Counted from the first letter of the stretch, positions 37,097 through 49,682 are shown. The stretch is 64,000 bases of DNA from Tragulus kanchil (GCA_022376925.1 JAIOJX010000002.1:37844501-37908500); one strand, 5' to 3'. The notes: generated by a model from the letters alone, not told the origin. Numbers and translations are program-made.

Positions 37097-38018
37097 GGCA
37101 AACATGTGTTCCGAGTATTTTGCATCTTAGATTTAGAGATGATCAAGTTGGCGGGCCCCTTAATTGCACCAACCGAAAGCAATTTTTTACCAACCGATTT
37201 TCCACCTTTAGGCTGTTGTAGGTGTCAATGGAATCAATGCTTAATTGAAATCTTCCAGAATCAAAGCTCTGACCTTCTCAATGCCCTCCTGTTCTCCTCC
37301 TGCTAATGGCTCCACTGCAGTCTCTTGGCAACACTAAGAGTCACGTTTATTGCTACAAACTCTAAAACACACCACCTCAGCCACCTCAGCCCAGCTCTAT
37401 CACCCCTCGGTAACTCAGGATCATATTTTATTCTGCTCCTCAAAGCCTAGTAGCTAGCATTTTATTCTTCGGCGTATGTTCACACCAGCATTTAAAAAGT
37501 GGTTCTCTAAAAATAAATGCTGCCACTTTGTGTAATCATGTCATGTTCAGAGTAATCTTGTTCCAGGTCAGTGATCACTCCCATTCATGACTGCAGGTTC
37601 ATGCTAGAATAGAGGTAAATACCAGTCACACTTGGCATTCTTCTACTCAAATATCAAACCTCAGAATCAGAAAAATAATTACTGCCTTTCTTGGCCACTT
37701 AGGATGAGAAAAGTTGACAAAGGCATTTCCAGTTGTAATGTTAGGAAGATTTAAAGGATAACTCTCTTCTTTAATATCAATGTTTAGAATCTGCCTCCTA
37801 TTTAACGTTTCGGAGGAAACACAGTATCAGTGGAAGACAAGACACAGGTCTCTTTCTGACCCTGATCAGACATCTCTCAGTCCCAGGGCTTGACCTCCTT
37901 CGAGCTCTGCTCCCCATTTGGAAAATAAGGAGACGACGGGAGATGTCACTGTGGGGAGAGGAAGCGGAGTGACTGCGTGGCAGGGCTTTGATGAAACAAT
38001 GCCAGGTGAAATGTGTAT

Positions 38019-38222
38019 CAGGCTTGCCTGAAGGCTCAGACGGTAAAGAATCTGCCTGCAATACAGGAGATGCAGGTTCAGTCCCTGGGTTGGGAAGATC
38101 CCCTGGATAAGGGCATGGCCACCCACTCCAGTACTCTTGTCTGGAGAATCCCATGGACAGAGGAGCCTGGCGGGCTATTGTTTATGAAGTCACAAAGAGG
38201 CAGAGATGACTGAGCAACTCAC
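38019..38222 (+). mobile_element. Bov-tA SINE (D14 copy)
   Basis: Duplicate of the element at 36893. Confidence 0.9.
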
Positions 38223-38278
38223 GGCAAACATGTTTTCAGAGTATTTTGCATCTTAGATTTAGAGATGATCAAGTTGGC

Positions 38279-39624
38279 CTGTTTCATCGAATGCATAAGT
38301 CACCTCTATTTTGTTGAGAGTCACTATGTTAATAAACAGTAGGTGCCGTGCACAGAGCAGGCACGGGAGACTCCCAAGACCCTTCCGAAGCAGCAGCAGA
38401 GGATGTCCCAGGAGCCCCCCTCCATGGGGGGGGGGTGTTGGGGTCTGGGTCCTCCTTTAGGTGACAACTTGGCAGATAAAGCCCCAATTTTTGCTTGCAT
38501 GTCCTGCCTCACAAGAACTCACTTGTAAGTTCTGTGAACAGATCAAAACTAGTAACAATAACTGGGAATGGAGAAAATGAGAGAAATACAGCAGCTGAAA
38601 GTTCATCTAGATTGTATGTCTTTGTTATTATTTGCATGTTTGCAGAAGAATGTCACATCACAGTGTTCAGACTGAATTTCCTGAAGGGTTTCCTTTTCCC
38701 TTTCAACAAGCAGAAGCAACATGTCTTTTCTCAATCATGTTGATTATTGTGGAAATGGCTTGTTGCCTTTGACATGCTATCACAGACGTTCTGCACACAT
38801 CTCTTATTCATCGTCACACTGAAGTCCTATTGAAGGTGGCTGGGGTAAGGACCATGGCCAGGTCACTTCCAAACTAGCCTGTGACATCACGCTTTTGATT
38901 TTGCTTCCAGAGACGGCATATCACATTTTAGGGTTCATCCCTGCCACCTTGAATGTTAGTATGGGCTTCAGTTCGATTATTCTTCAGGATGTCTGGACAG
39001 ACTTGGGAGAACTAGATGCTGGCAGATTCCCCAGCTTGCCTTTCATCAGAACCTATGAAGCAGCACCCAGCAGGCAGTTTTTCCAAGGACAGAAGCTTTC
39101 GCTTTGAGACATGACTGTGGATGTAATCTTGTTAAAACAGTAAGAGGGAGCACACGACATGTTTCCTGAGTTAATATGAAGGGTCAGGCCTCGAGCTCAG
39201 TGCCACGTGTGTGTCATGCTGTAGTTAAGTGTTCATAGTCCTCTTTGAGGTAGTTCCCCACCTCGGAGGAAAGAAATTGAGACTCTGAGAATAACGACTC
39301 TGGCTCCAGTTTTCAGAGCCAAGGCAGTGGGTTCTCCTGCAGTCTCCTAGCCCAACCTGGTCCTGCTGCAGGTTGGAAAACCACCCAAGGATGTGAACTG
39401 AGGGGCAAGAGCAACAGAAATGTACCCTGATTCTTCCTTTGACCCTAGAGCCGCAAACCAAGCCAGAAGTGAAAGACAGGCAGCCCAAAGTTATCTGTGC
39501 TTCTCTGACATTAGACTCTAAAAGGGTGCGAGTGAATAGAGGTACCTGGAAATCTGCATTGTCAGGGTCACACCTCCTATTCTGCACTCTGAAAAGTCAC
39601 CTAGTAGGAACCAGCAGCCAGGAC
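38279..39624. other. Intron, no feature recognised
   Basis: Single-copy sequence with a short G run at 38426-38436. No gene or repeat recognised. Confidence 0.6.
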
Positions 39625-39990
39625 TGTGGTGCTGGAGAAGACTCTTGAGAGTCCCTTGGACTGCAAGGAGATCAAACTAGTCAGTTCTAAAGGAAATCAT
39701 ACTTGAATAGTCATTGGAAGGACTGATGCTGAAGCTGAAGCTGAAGCTCCAACACTCTGGTCACCGGATATGAAAAGTCAGCTCACTGGAAAAGCCCCTG
39801 ATGCTGAGAAAGATTGAGGGCAGGAGGAGAAGGGGGCGACAGTGGAGGAGAAGGGGGTGACAGAGGATGAGGTGATTGGATGGCATCATAAACTCAATGG
39901 GCACGAGTCTGAGCAAGGACAGGGAAGCCTGGCATGCTGCAGTCCATGAGGTCTCAAAGAGTCAGACATGACCGAGCAATTGAACACCAA
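39625..39990 (+). mobile_element. BovB LINE 3' fragment
   Basis: GTGGTGCTGGAGAAGACTCT, GACTGCAAGGAGATCAAAC and GGACTGATGCTGAAGCTGAA, then GGATGGCATCATAAACTCAA and the tail. An extra CTGAAG triplet repeat and rearranged middle show decay. Confidence 0.9.
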
Positions 39991-40315
39991 CAATCAGCCA
40001 ACTGGTAGGATGATGAATCCAGTCCTTAAAAGCAAAGTTCCTTTTCTGGTAATTTTCTTGGGAAAATACAAAGCACCTGACAGCATGAACATGACATCAT
40101 TATATGCCTCTTGCCTTCATGAGATCACTATGTTACATTCAGAGAAGCACTGAATGACAAGACACGTTGATAGACAGAGAAGAAATGTGAATATGGCACC
40201 AGTTAGGACCACTGACTCCACTGTAAGAAGATCTCACTATACAAAGAATCACCAAAACTCTGCTCAAGCAATAGCAGCTTCTCATACAGACTCACTTGGC
40301 ATAAAACTCTGCTAG

Positions 40316-40570
40316 TCAAATACTTTGGCCACCTGATGTGAAGAGCCAACTGATTGAAAAAGACCCTGAGGCTAGGAAAGATGGAGGGCAGGAGGAGAAG
40401 GAGGCGGCAGAGGAGGAGATGGTTGGATGGCTACATTGACTCAGTGGACATGAGTTTGAGCAAACTCCAGGAGACAGTGAAGGGCAGAGAAGGATAGGAA
40501 GGACAGGCAGGCTGCAGTCCATGGGGTCACAAAGAGTCGGACACGACTGAAGCGCCCGAGCACGCCTGCA
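40316..40570 (+). mobile_element. BovB LINE 3' fragment
   Basis: TACTTTGGCCACCTGATGTG, GGAAAGATGGAGGGCAGGAG, GACATGAGTTTGAGCAAACT and GAGTCGGACACGACTGAAGC. Confidence 0.92.
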
Positions 40571-40661
40571 TGCACGATATCAAAAAGGATGGAAAGCAAG
40601 TCAAAGAAACAGGTCCAACATGGAGTCAGAATTGACTTCTCCCTGCCACAGCCTGAACACC

Positions 40662-40748
40662 CAACTAGAGAGTGGCGCCTGCTTGCTACAACCAAAGAGG
40701 AGCCTGTTCAGTCAAAACCCCAAAATAAAATAAATAAATAAATAAAAT
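40662..40748 (+). mobile_element. Possible CHR-type SINE 3' tail
   Basis: CTAGAGAGTGGCGCCTGCTT and GTTCAGTCAAAACCCC, then an AATA repeat, resemble the 3' end of the long tRNA SINE. The head is absent. Confidence 0.45.
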
Positions 40749-41807
40749 TTTAAAAAGAAATGGAATGTAACCACTGCCTCTGAAACCCCTTCCTCCCGCT
40801 GCCTCATCCCCATGGGCAACCACTTCCCTGACTTTCAAGTTAATCATTCTCTTATTTTTCTCCACAGCAGACACCCTCTCTCGATTTGCAATATTTCTTT
40901 TATTATGAGAGCCAAATGCACAGATGTTTCCTGAAGCACAATGGATATTTTACAGCTCTCATATAAGATCAAAATTTTAAAGCCATAAAAATAGCCAATT
41001 ATGCTTCCAGACCCATCCTGCATTTGAACCCCATGAGTCACCAGCTCAATCGCTCTGGCTGGGACATGACACCACTGCTTCTGACCATTATGAACTCACT
41101 TTTCTGGCATTTCGGCGTCCTTTGATAACGTAAATTTGTAAGAATAATGAGCTCCTTTGGGGGAGTCTTTGTTTCTCTAAACTTGGACTATTTTATGTCC
41201 TACTCATTTTAATGTGCTATTATTTCAAAACCAGGAAACAACAACAAAACTAACCTCCTCCCTTTTCAAGCATGCACACTGCTGATGGGGATCAACAAAA
41301 ACAGTGACACTCAAACGTTGTCAGTTTTAATTTCTATTCCCCCGATGAAGACTCATCTGACTGGTACCATGGCAATATGTTGCCTTGAGCATCAAGAAGC
41401 TATTACTTGTGCACAATCTGGCTCACAAATTCTCTTTATTAGTGTTCGAAAAGGTGTGATCTTCCTCTAGAACTCACTAAATTAAAAAGAACTGAAGAAA
41501 ATCTAATTAGTGTTTCCAGAAGTACCTTTCTGGGGTCTGATGATATCAGACTACTGTCTCACTTTTTTCCCTCCAGTGTCCATGATGTGCAGGAAAAGCA
41601 TTAGACATTGCAACAAGCATCAAGTAGATGGAGAATTTGGGTACCATTGGGGCATGCAAAACTTACGCAGCTCTGGTGTTTTTCTTTGACCTTAGATATT
41701 TCCGTTTGTTGAATGTTTCGTCCTTTTCTCCTTCTGGGAAGAAGCAGTGACGTGGTATTCCTAATTCCCTAAATTAACAGTATAGTCTTAGTAGTAAGGT
41801 TGCTTTG
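40749..41807. other. Intron, no feature recognised
   Basis: Single-copy AT-rich sequence between BovB fragments; nothing recognised. Confidence 0.6.
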
Positions 41808-42280
41808 TTGTTGTTCAGTTACCAAGTGTCTGACTCTTGGGCATCCCATGAACTACAGCATAAGTCAGGCTCCTCTGTCCTCCACTCTCTCCCGGAGTTT
41901 GCTCCAATTCACGCCATTGAGTTGTTGATGCTAAATAATCATCTCATCCTCGACTACCTCCCTCTCCTTTTGCCTTCCATCTTTCCCAGTATCAGGGCCC
42001 TTTTCAATGAGTTGTCTCTTCCCATCAGGTAGCCAAAGTATTGGAGCTTCAGTTTCAGCATCAGTCCTTCCAGTGAATATTCAGCATCGATTTCCTTTAG
42101 GATTGACTGGTTTGATCTCCTTGCTGTCCAAGGGACTCTCAAGAGTCTTCTCCACCACCGCAATCTGAAAGCATCAATTCTTTGGAGCTCAGCCTGCTTT
42201 ATGGTCCAAGTCTCACATCTGTACATGACTACTGAAAAAATAATAGCTTTGACCTTATAGACCTGTCGGCAAAGTGAAGC
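41808..42280 (-). mobile_element. BovB LINE 3' fragment
   Basis: On the minus strand encodes YRCETWTIKQAELQRIDAF, LLRVPWTARRSNQSILKEI and EGLMLKLKLQYFGYLM, then the 3' tail. 5' truncated. Confidence 0.93.
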
Positions 42281-43100
42281 CTTTACAGGAGCCTACATGC
42301 TGGAAAACCCTACATTGCAACCTGCGCTGGAGAACTTCATGCCAAGAGTGTGAATGATGATTCTGTGAATGTCAAAAGTTTGGAGGTTTGGAGCCTCTTT
42401 AGTCTCACAGACTCTCGAACTTTATCTTCAGCTGAGTGGCAAGCTGTGGAAATTTAGACTCACAATGGAAGTGCTGACAAATCCTTCTGCAGGCAGCTCT
42501 CAGCAGGCCTGTCCTTCTGCAATCAGAAGCTCATTGTGAGCCTCGGAGTGAATCTCCATGTGGTTTTATGCTAAGGAACATTTACAGACCAATTGAATGT
42601 CTCTCCTTTTTCCTCCTGCTTGCATCTGGCTCAGTGAGATGGGACCTCATCTCTCCAGAATGATTGCATACATATGGGCTCCTATGCATGTGTGAACAGT
42701 TGGGTGAGAAAAAGGCCTTTCTTAAATCAGTCAACAGGAAATGATTGCACGTCTTTATTCCTGCTGAGTCATCAAGGAAATATTAGCTTCCACGTCTAAG
42801 GAATGCTTTAAAACTCAGTCTAACTCCAAGCTGCCCAGTGGATGCAAAATCCTTCTAGACTCGAATGTGCACTTTATGATGGCAAATGTTTGTTGTCAAG
42901 AACGGGTTTCCTAGTGATTATGAGTGTTTGCCTTACTCACCCACCCGATCAGAATTGGGTCAGAAAACCCTGATCATGCAACTCTGTCTGTGGCTTCCCA
43001 GGAAAATAAATGCTTTTTGGGAAAACACCAGAGTAAGCCACTTTTGAATTTTATGTGAAGCTGACCTCACCTCAACCCTGCTCAGCAAGCATTTGGGTTG
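42281..43100. other. Intron, no feature recognised
   Basis: Single-copy sequence between a BovB fragment and D15; nothing recognised. Confidence 0.6.
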
Positions 43101-43488
43101 ATGCTGGTGGTAGCTATTTTTAGATTTTAGAAATAACAATGACAGTGAGTTGGTATTCAAAGTGATTACCTGCCACAGGTCCGGGGCAAAGGTCAGATGA
43201 GTGGGCTGCTCTTTCCTTTGTAAACAAACAGCAACCCCCTACCCCCAAGAGTGTTGCTCCCCACCCAGTTTTTTGAGGGCTAAGCCCTTAGGCTCTGAGA
43301 GCTGATGGTCAAGGACCCTGGAGAGATTCAGGATGAAGTCAGGATAGGTGCTCTGTGCTTTCGAAGATCAGGCCCCATAGATAGTAATGTATATCTCAGG
43401 AAGAATTTTATTGATTTTTCATTTTAGATGTTTTAATGTAGACCATTTGTTAAAAGTCTTTATTAAATTTGTTACAATATTATTTCCA

Positions 43489-43611
43489 GGATTTTTTTTT
43501 TTTTTTTTGGCCCTGAAGCATGTAGAATCTTAGTTTCCTGAGCAAGGATCTAACCCACATCCCCTGCATCAGAAGGTGCTGTTCTAACCACTGGACCACC
43601 AGGGAAATCCC
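43489..43611 (-). mobile_element. Short CHR-type tRNA SINE
   Basis: A T run, then GAAGCATGTAGAATCTTAG and CACTGGACCACCAGGGAAAT, antisense with its A tail as the T run. Confidence 0.88.
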
Positions 43612-43738
43612 AGGAACAATTTTAATGAACCATGATTCCTGCATGTGCTGTACACAGAAAAGCACTAAAATCATTAACTTGAAATATCCATTCTTTGAGA
43701 GCAGCAGTGATCTTTTATTAGGGTATATGCTGGACTGT

Positions 43739-43953
43739 GGGCTTCTCGGGTGTTGCTAGTGAGAAAGAACCCGCACGCCAATGCAGCCAAAGTAAGAGAT
43801 GTAGGTTCGATCCCTGGATTGGGAAAATCCTCTGGAGGAGGGCATGGCAACCCATTCCAGTGTTCTTGCTTGGAGAATCCCATGGACAGAAGAGCCTGGT
43901 GGGCCACAGTGCATGAGGTCACACAGAGCAGGACACGACTGAAGTGAGTGAGC
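43739..43953 (+). mobile_element. Bov-A/Bov-tA SINE, full length
   Basis: GGCTTCTCGGGTGTTGCTAG head, GGTTCGATCCCTGGATTGGG, BovA core and ACGACTGAAGTGAGTGAGC tail. Confidence 0.9.
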
Positions 43954-44572
43954 ATGTACTCACGCTTGCTGGGTTGTGCGCATTCCCAATCAGAAGTCAT
44001 ATCCAAACTGGTTCCTCTTTTACAGCTTTGGAACAATTTTCTCAGAACTGCTGAGAGGCCCTCTCCTGAGTTATCACTCTCAGTAAGGTCCCTGAATAAA
44101 ACTGACTTAAAAATCTTAGGTTGTGCATTTTTCCTTAAGTTGATGACTTGAAGGTATGAAATGCTGAAATACAAATTTGGTGTTGAATGCTGGTGGTAGC
44201 TATTTTTAGATTTTAGAAATAACAATGACAGTGAGTTGGTATTCAAAGTGATTACCTGCCACAGGTCCGGGGCAAAGGTCAGATGAGTGGGCTGCTCTTT
44301 CCTTTGTAAACAAACAGCAACCCCCTACCCCCAAGAGTGTTGCTCCCCACCCAGTTTTTTGAGGGCTAAGCCCTTAGGCTCTGAGAGCTGATGGTCAAGG
44401 ACCCTGGAGAGATTCAGGATGAAGTCAGGATAGGTGCTCTGTGCTTTCGAAGATCAGGCCCCATAGATAGTAATGTATATCTCAGGAAGAATTTTATTGA
44501 TTTTTCATTTTAGATGTTTTAATGTAGACCATTTGTTAAAAGTCTTTATTAAATTTGTTACAATATTTTTTC

Positions 44573-44576
<4 letters not shown>

Positions 44577-44607
<31 letters not shown>

Positions 44608-44708
44608 GCCCTGAAGCATGTAGAATCTTAGTTTCCTGAGCAAGGATCTAACCCACATCCCCTGCATCAGAAGGTGCTGTTCTAACCACTGGACCACCAG
44701 GGAAATCC
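44577..44708 (-). mobile_element. Short CHR-type tRNA SINE (D15 copy)
   Basis: Duplicate of the element at 43489 with a T run of 30 instead of 17. Confidence 0.88.
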
Positions 44709-44836
44709 CAGGAACAATTTTAATGAACCATGATTCCTGCATGTGCTGTACACAGAAAAGCACTAAAATCATTAACTTGAAATATCCATTCTTTGAGAGC
44801 AGCAGTGATCTTTTATTAGGGTATATGCTGGACTGT

Positions 44837-45051
44837 GGGCTTCTCGGGTGTTGCTAGTGAGAAAGAACCCGCACGCCAATGCAGCCAAAGTAAGAGATGT
44901 AGGTTCGATCCCTGGATTGGGAAAATCCTCTGGAGGAGGGCATGGCAACCCATTCCAGTGTTCTTGCTTGGAGAATCCCATGGACAGAGGAGCCTGGTGG
45001 GCCACAGTACATGAGGTCACACAGAGCAGGACACGACTGAAGTGAGTGAGC
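44837..45051 (+). mobile_element. Bov-A/Bov-tA SINE (D15 copy)
   Basis: Duplicate of the element at 43739 with a few substitutions. Confidence 0.9.
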
Positions 45052-45298
45052 ATGTACTCACGCTTGCTGGGTTGTGCGCATTCCCAATCAGAAGTCATAT
45101 CCAAACTGGTTCCTCTTTTACAGCTTTGGAACAATTTTCTCAGAACTGCTGAGAGGCCCTCTCCTGAGTTATCACTCTCAGTAAGGTCCCTGAATAAAAC
45201 TGACTTAAAAATCTTAGGTTGTGCATTTTTCCTTAAGTTGATGACTTGAAGGTATGAAATGCTGAAATATTACTGAAATGTTTGAGGAGACTGGAAGT

Positions 45299-45656
45299 TG
45301 TTGTTCAGTCTCTCAGTTGTGTCCACTTTTTTGCGACCCCATGGACCGCAGCACTCCAGGCTTCCCTGTCCTTCACCATCTCCCGGAGCTTGCTCTAATT
45401 CATGTCCATTGATTCAGTGATGCCATCTAACCATCTCGTCCTCTGTCACCCCTTTCCCCTCTTGCCTTCAATCTTTCCCAGCATCAGGGTATTTTCCAGC
45501 GAGTCAGCTCTTCATATTAGGTGACCAGAGTATTGGAGCTTCAGCTCCAGCATCAGTCCTTCCAATGAATATTCAGGATTGATTTCCTTTAGGATGGACC
45601 GCTTTGATCTCCTTGCAGTCCAAGGGACTTTCAAGAGTCTTCTCCAGTACCACAGT
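45299..45656 (-). mobile_element. BovB LINE 3' fragment
   Basis: Antisense: TTTTTTGCGACCCCATGGAC, CCTTCAATCTTTCCCAGCAT, GAGTATTGGAGCTTCAGCTC and TCAAGAGTCTTCTCCAGTAC. Confidence 0.93.
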
Positions 45657-46349
45657 TGGAAAGTTGGAGGTTGATAAACCAGGAATCCATAAGAAAGATG
45701 AAGGAACAGTGGGTTTGTGGGGACCCCTACTCACTGCAGTCAACCCTTATTTCCATTCACTTCTCTGTTGCACCAGCTACCCCAAAACTTGCCACCTGCT
45801 CTCTCCAGTCATGTGTGTGAGAGTATTGGTATTGTCTGTCACTCCGCCCCCACAGTACCCACTCTACCACCCACAGCCTGGACACGCGTGTACGCTTGCT
45901 CCCACCTCACTGAGGACGGGGAAGAGAGATAGAGAGAAGGAATACTGAGTGGAAAAATACCAAGATTTGTGCTTGATTATTGGAGATAATTAAGTAGAAC
46001 CTAAAAATATTCAGGCCCTTATTTCATATTATGTTCAAAATGATTCAAATTCAAAACTGTTCACAGCTGTGCCGGGGGCTGCTCCCATAGAGAGCTGATT
46101 TCAGGCAATTGCATGGGTGATCAGCCAATGCAGCTCCTCCCTGTTCTTCTAACATGGAGAGGCACTGGGACTCAGAAATGACTGAATGTGGAATACATGG
46201 GTCAGTACTAGCACAACCCTCATGACCTCCATCATTTATTCCGCCAACACATCTCAGTACAGTGGAGCGGTGTGGCCAACCAGCCCTGTCGGTGTGTCAG
46301 TCTCTCCTTACAAAGCTGTGGATGAAAACAGGTCATCCAGGAGCCCCCG

Positions 46350-46615
46350 GCGGTCCACTTGCCAACGCAAGGGCCGTGGGTTTGATTCCTGGCCTGGTAA
46401 GATCACACATACCTCAGAGCCAACTAAGTCTGCGAGTCAAAACTACTGAAGCCAGCGTGCCTAGAGCTCTTACTCCACAAGAGAAGCCCCTGCCAGGAGA
46501 AGCCCACGCACCACCGTGAGGGAGTAGCCCCTGCTCACCACAGCTAGAGACAAGCGCACACAGTGACAAAACCCCGACGCAGCTAAAAATAAGCAAATGA
46601 ATTAAAAAAAAAAAC
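46350..46615 (+). mobile_element. CHR-type tRNA SINE, near full length
   Basis: GTCCACTTGCCAACGCAAGG, GGTTTGATTCCTGGCC, AAAACTACTGAAGCCAGCGT, GAGTAGCCCCTGCTCACC and a CAGCTAAAAATAAGC tail with an A run. Confidence 0.88.
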
Positions 46616-47484
46616 TCAACTCCATATATGAGGTGATAAATCAGACTGGCAATTGACTGCCTTACTGATTAATTTATTGCTAACCCTAAGTACTGAATAA
46701 CATAAAAGCACAGGCTGAAAAGTAAGACATACAGAAAAATAGGTGTATTCTTTAAAGTATATATATGAAGGATTTACCATGCTACTAGAAATAACTTTTA
46801 GATGTGAGGGATAAATGTAGTATGTGCGGTGAGTAACACCAACAGCCTCACTGCTTTGAGGAGACGCTTACCTGCCACCATGGCTGCAACCCCGCCGTCT
46901 CCCTCTTCTGGTTTCTTCATTATTATTTTTTCCTTATCAAACGTGACAAAATACTCCACACATTTGTGACCTAGCTCAAAGCTTTCTCTTTGTGTGGAAA
47001 CTTCCCGTATTTTTCCCACATTCCCCCATGTCATAGACAGCAGCAGCTTTTCTAACTTGCTCAATATCATTTTTTGTAAGAGATTTTATGTCACCTAAAA
47101 AGCATGAACATGGCCACCAACAGGGTAGAGCACACTGAGCCATAACAACGTTTTGATCTTTCTCTTCCTTAGTCTCTGAGAACAAGAGTAAGCCGTTCGA
47201 TTTTGGATCAGGCACAGGTAGCTTAGGGCTTTGTCACCCAGCAGACATTCACTCTTCCTTTTTTCCAGCAAGTTCCCACTGGCAGCTTACAATGGCCCAA
47301 TGCGGAGGGTCCGCGAAGCAGCAAGGGACGTGTAATAGTCTTTGATGTGACATCATCACCAGCAACAGCTCCTACAGAATTTGTTAGCACCTGGAAGGGA
47401 GGATGTGCTGTCTTGAAATGCCTGGCTGGGCTTCACCCTAAATACAACTGAATGCATTTAATATATTAATAAAGCCAAAAGATG

Positions 47485-47610
47485 GAGCAGAAAATGGCAA
47501 CTCACTCTAGTATTCTTGCCTGGAGAATCCCATGGACAGAGGAGCTTGGCAGGCTACAGTTCATGGGGTTGCAAAGAGTCAGACACGACTGAGCAACTAA
47601 ACAACAACAA
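47485..47610 (+). mobile_element. BovA SINE fragment
   Basis: GCAACTCACTCTAGTATTCT through GAGTCAGACACGACTGAGC and an AACAACAACA tail; headless. Confidence 0.88.
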
Positions 47611-48571
47611 AGCCAAAAGAAATCACAACTGTCTGGGTAGAGGCTGCTATTTTCTCATTTTTGATGGTTCAGCTATTCACAGGTTTTCCTGGATCAGACG
47701 TCTGTTACTGTTTTGAGAAACCTGTGTCTGCTAACAAGTTGAGTTCAAATCAGAAGCCCATGATGAAGCTGCTCTTAACATTCGATTTCATTGATAATGA
47801 GCTGCTGCTGCTAGTATAAAGCACAGGCTGAAAAGTAAGACATACAGAAAAATAGGTGTACAAGTAAAAAACACCTAGAAATAACTTTTAGATGTGAGGA
47901 TAAATGTAGTATGTGGTGAGTACCACCAACAGCCTCACTGCTTTGAGGAGACGCTTACCTGCCACCATGGCTGCAACCCCGCCGTCTCCCTCTTCTGGTT
48001 TCTTCATTATTATTTTTTCCTTATCAAACGTGACAAAATACTCCACACATTTGTGACCTAGCTCAAAGCTTTCTCTTTGTGTGGAAACTTCCCGTATTTT
48101 TCCCACATTCCCTCATGTCATAGACAGCAGCAGCTTTTCTAACTTGCTCAATATCATTTTTTGTAAGAGATTTTATGTCACCTAAAAAGCATGAACATGG
48201 TCACCAACAGGGTAGAGCACACTGAGCCATAACAACGTTTTGATCTTTCTCTTCCTTAGTCTCTGAGAACAAGAGTAAGCCGTTCGATTTTGGATCAGGC
48301 ACAGGTAGCTTAGGGCTTTGTCACCCAGCAGACATTCACTCTTCCTTTTTTCCAGCAAGTTCCCACTGGCAGCTTACAATGGCCCAATGCGGAGGGTCCG
48401 TGAAGCAGCAAGGGACGTGTAATAGTCTTTGATGTGACATCATCACCAGCAACAGCTCCTACAGAATTTGTTAGCACCTGGAAGGGAGGATGTGCTGTCT
48501 TGAAATGCCTGGCTGGGCTTCACCCTAAATACAACTGAATGCATTTAATATATTAATAAAGCCAAAAGATG

Positions 48572-48697
48572 GAGCAGAAAATGGCAACTCACTCTAGTAT
48601 TCTTGCCTGGAGAATCCCATGGACAGAGGAGCTTGGCAGGCTACAGTTCATGGGGTTGCAAAGAGTCAGACACGACTGAGCAACTAAACAACAACAA
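48572..48697 (+). mobile_element. BovA SINE fragment (D16 copy)
   Basis: Duplicate of the element at 47485. Confidence 0.88.
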
Positions 48698-48900
48698 AGC
48701 CAAAAGAAATCACAACTGTCTGGGTAGAGGCTGCTATTTTCTCATTTTTGATGGTTCAGCTATTCACAGGTTTTCCTGGATCAGACGTCTGTTACTGTTT
48801 TGAGAAACCTGTGTCTGCTAACAAGTTGAGTTCAAATCAGAAGCCCATGATGAAGCTGCTCTTAACATTCGATTTCATTGATAATGAGCTGCTGCTGCTG

Positions 48901-49682
48901 CTGAATACAGCAGGGTTAATAAACCTTATACAGCAGGCACAACAAAGTAACAAGGGAAGATGTTAGGACACTTGTTGGAATTCAGCCCTTCTTATTCCAG
49001 TGGGCACCATTAAGAGCTCATCCCCAAATCTCAAGAGATCTGTCCTATTCCTGGTCCTTATCACTTTTATTGTCCTCCATGACTTCCTGTGCATTTGAAT
49101 CAGAAAACTGAGACACTGCAGAATTCTTCATAAGAAATGCACTCTAAAAAATGCCAACTTGACTTTAAAAGTCTTCAACCTTGCCCTCAGATCCAGGTAT
49201 TTCATTTTAGACACTTAACCAAGGCTGCAAAAAGATTCTCTTAATGTGTTTTATCATTGGTTTATCCCAAAATTATTGATGAAAGCAAGCACAGATGATA
49301 ATTTATAATTTCAAAAGCAGGGAATTAGTGGAAAAGAAAAAGATAATCTGTATGTTAATAAATTACAGTCATTAGAAATAATGTAGAATTACATACATTA
49401 TCATGGACATATATTCATGATGTGTTGTCAAAAGAAGTGACAAAATAGTACCCATATTTTAATTCTGTTTTAATGTAATATATACTAAACATGAAAGACC
49501 TTGATAAGTAATAAAATACAATACTTAATTATGGTAATATAGTAATAGGTAATATTGGCCATTTTTTCTTTAATAAAGATTAATGTTATTATACTGTACT
49601 TGTTTATGTTATTATACTGTACTTGTTTATGTGTGAGGACAATGATCCAGTAGAAAGGAGAAACTGATAATGCAGGAAAAAG
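48901..49682. other. Intron, no feature recognised
   Basis: Single-copy, strongly AT-rich after 49200, with a 23-base direct repeat at about 49584-49628 (TTATACTGTACTTG-containing). Confidence 0.65.

Larger units (their letters stand above)
36047..38278 (+). repeat. Duplication D14 (1.13 kb, two copies)
   Basis: Copy 1 is 36047-37152 and copy 2 is 37176-38278, offset 1126. The first 0.3 kb is also in D13 copy 1, so it is present three times. Unmatched bases 37153-37175 mark the join. Each copy carries one complete Bov-tA SINE. Confidence 0.97.
43101..45269 (+). repeat. Duplication D15 (1.09 kb, two copies)
   Basis: Copy 1 is 43101-44171 and copy 2 is 44187-45269. The offset changes from 1086 to 1098 because a T run is 17 bases in copy 1 (43492-43508) and 30 bases in copy 2 (44577-44606). 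Each copy holds one CHR-type and one Bov-tA SINE. Confidence 0.97.
46705..48900 (+). repeat. Duplication D16 (1.1 kb, two copies)
   Basis: Copy 1 is 46705-47813 and copy 2 is 47818-48900. The offset falls from 1113 to 1087 because about 25 bases are missing or garbled in copy 2 near 47860-47880. Each copy has one partial BovA SINE. Confidence 0.97.

Noticed and set aside
46186..46519. Open frames of 85-87 residues near 46.3 kb
   Set aside because: Largely inside a CHR-type SINE.
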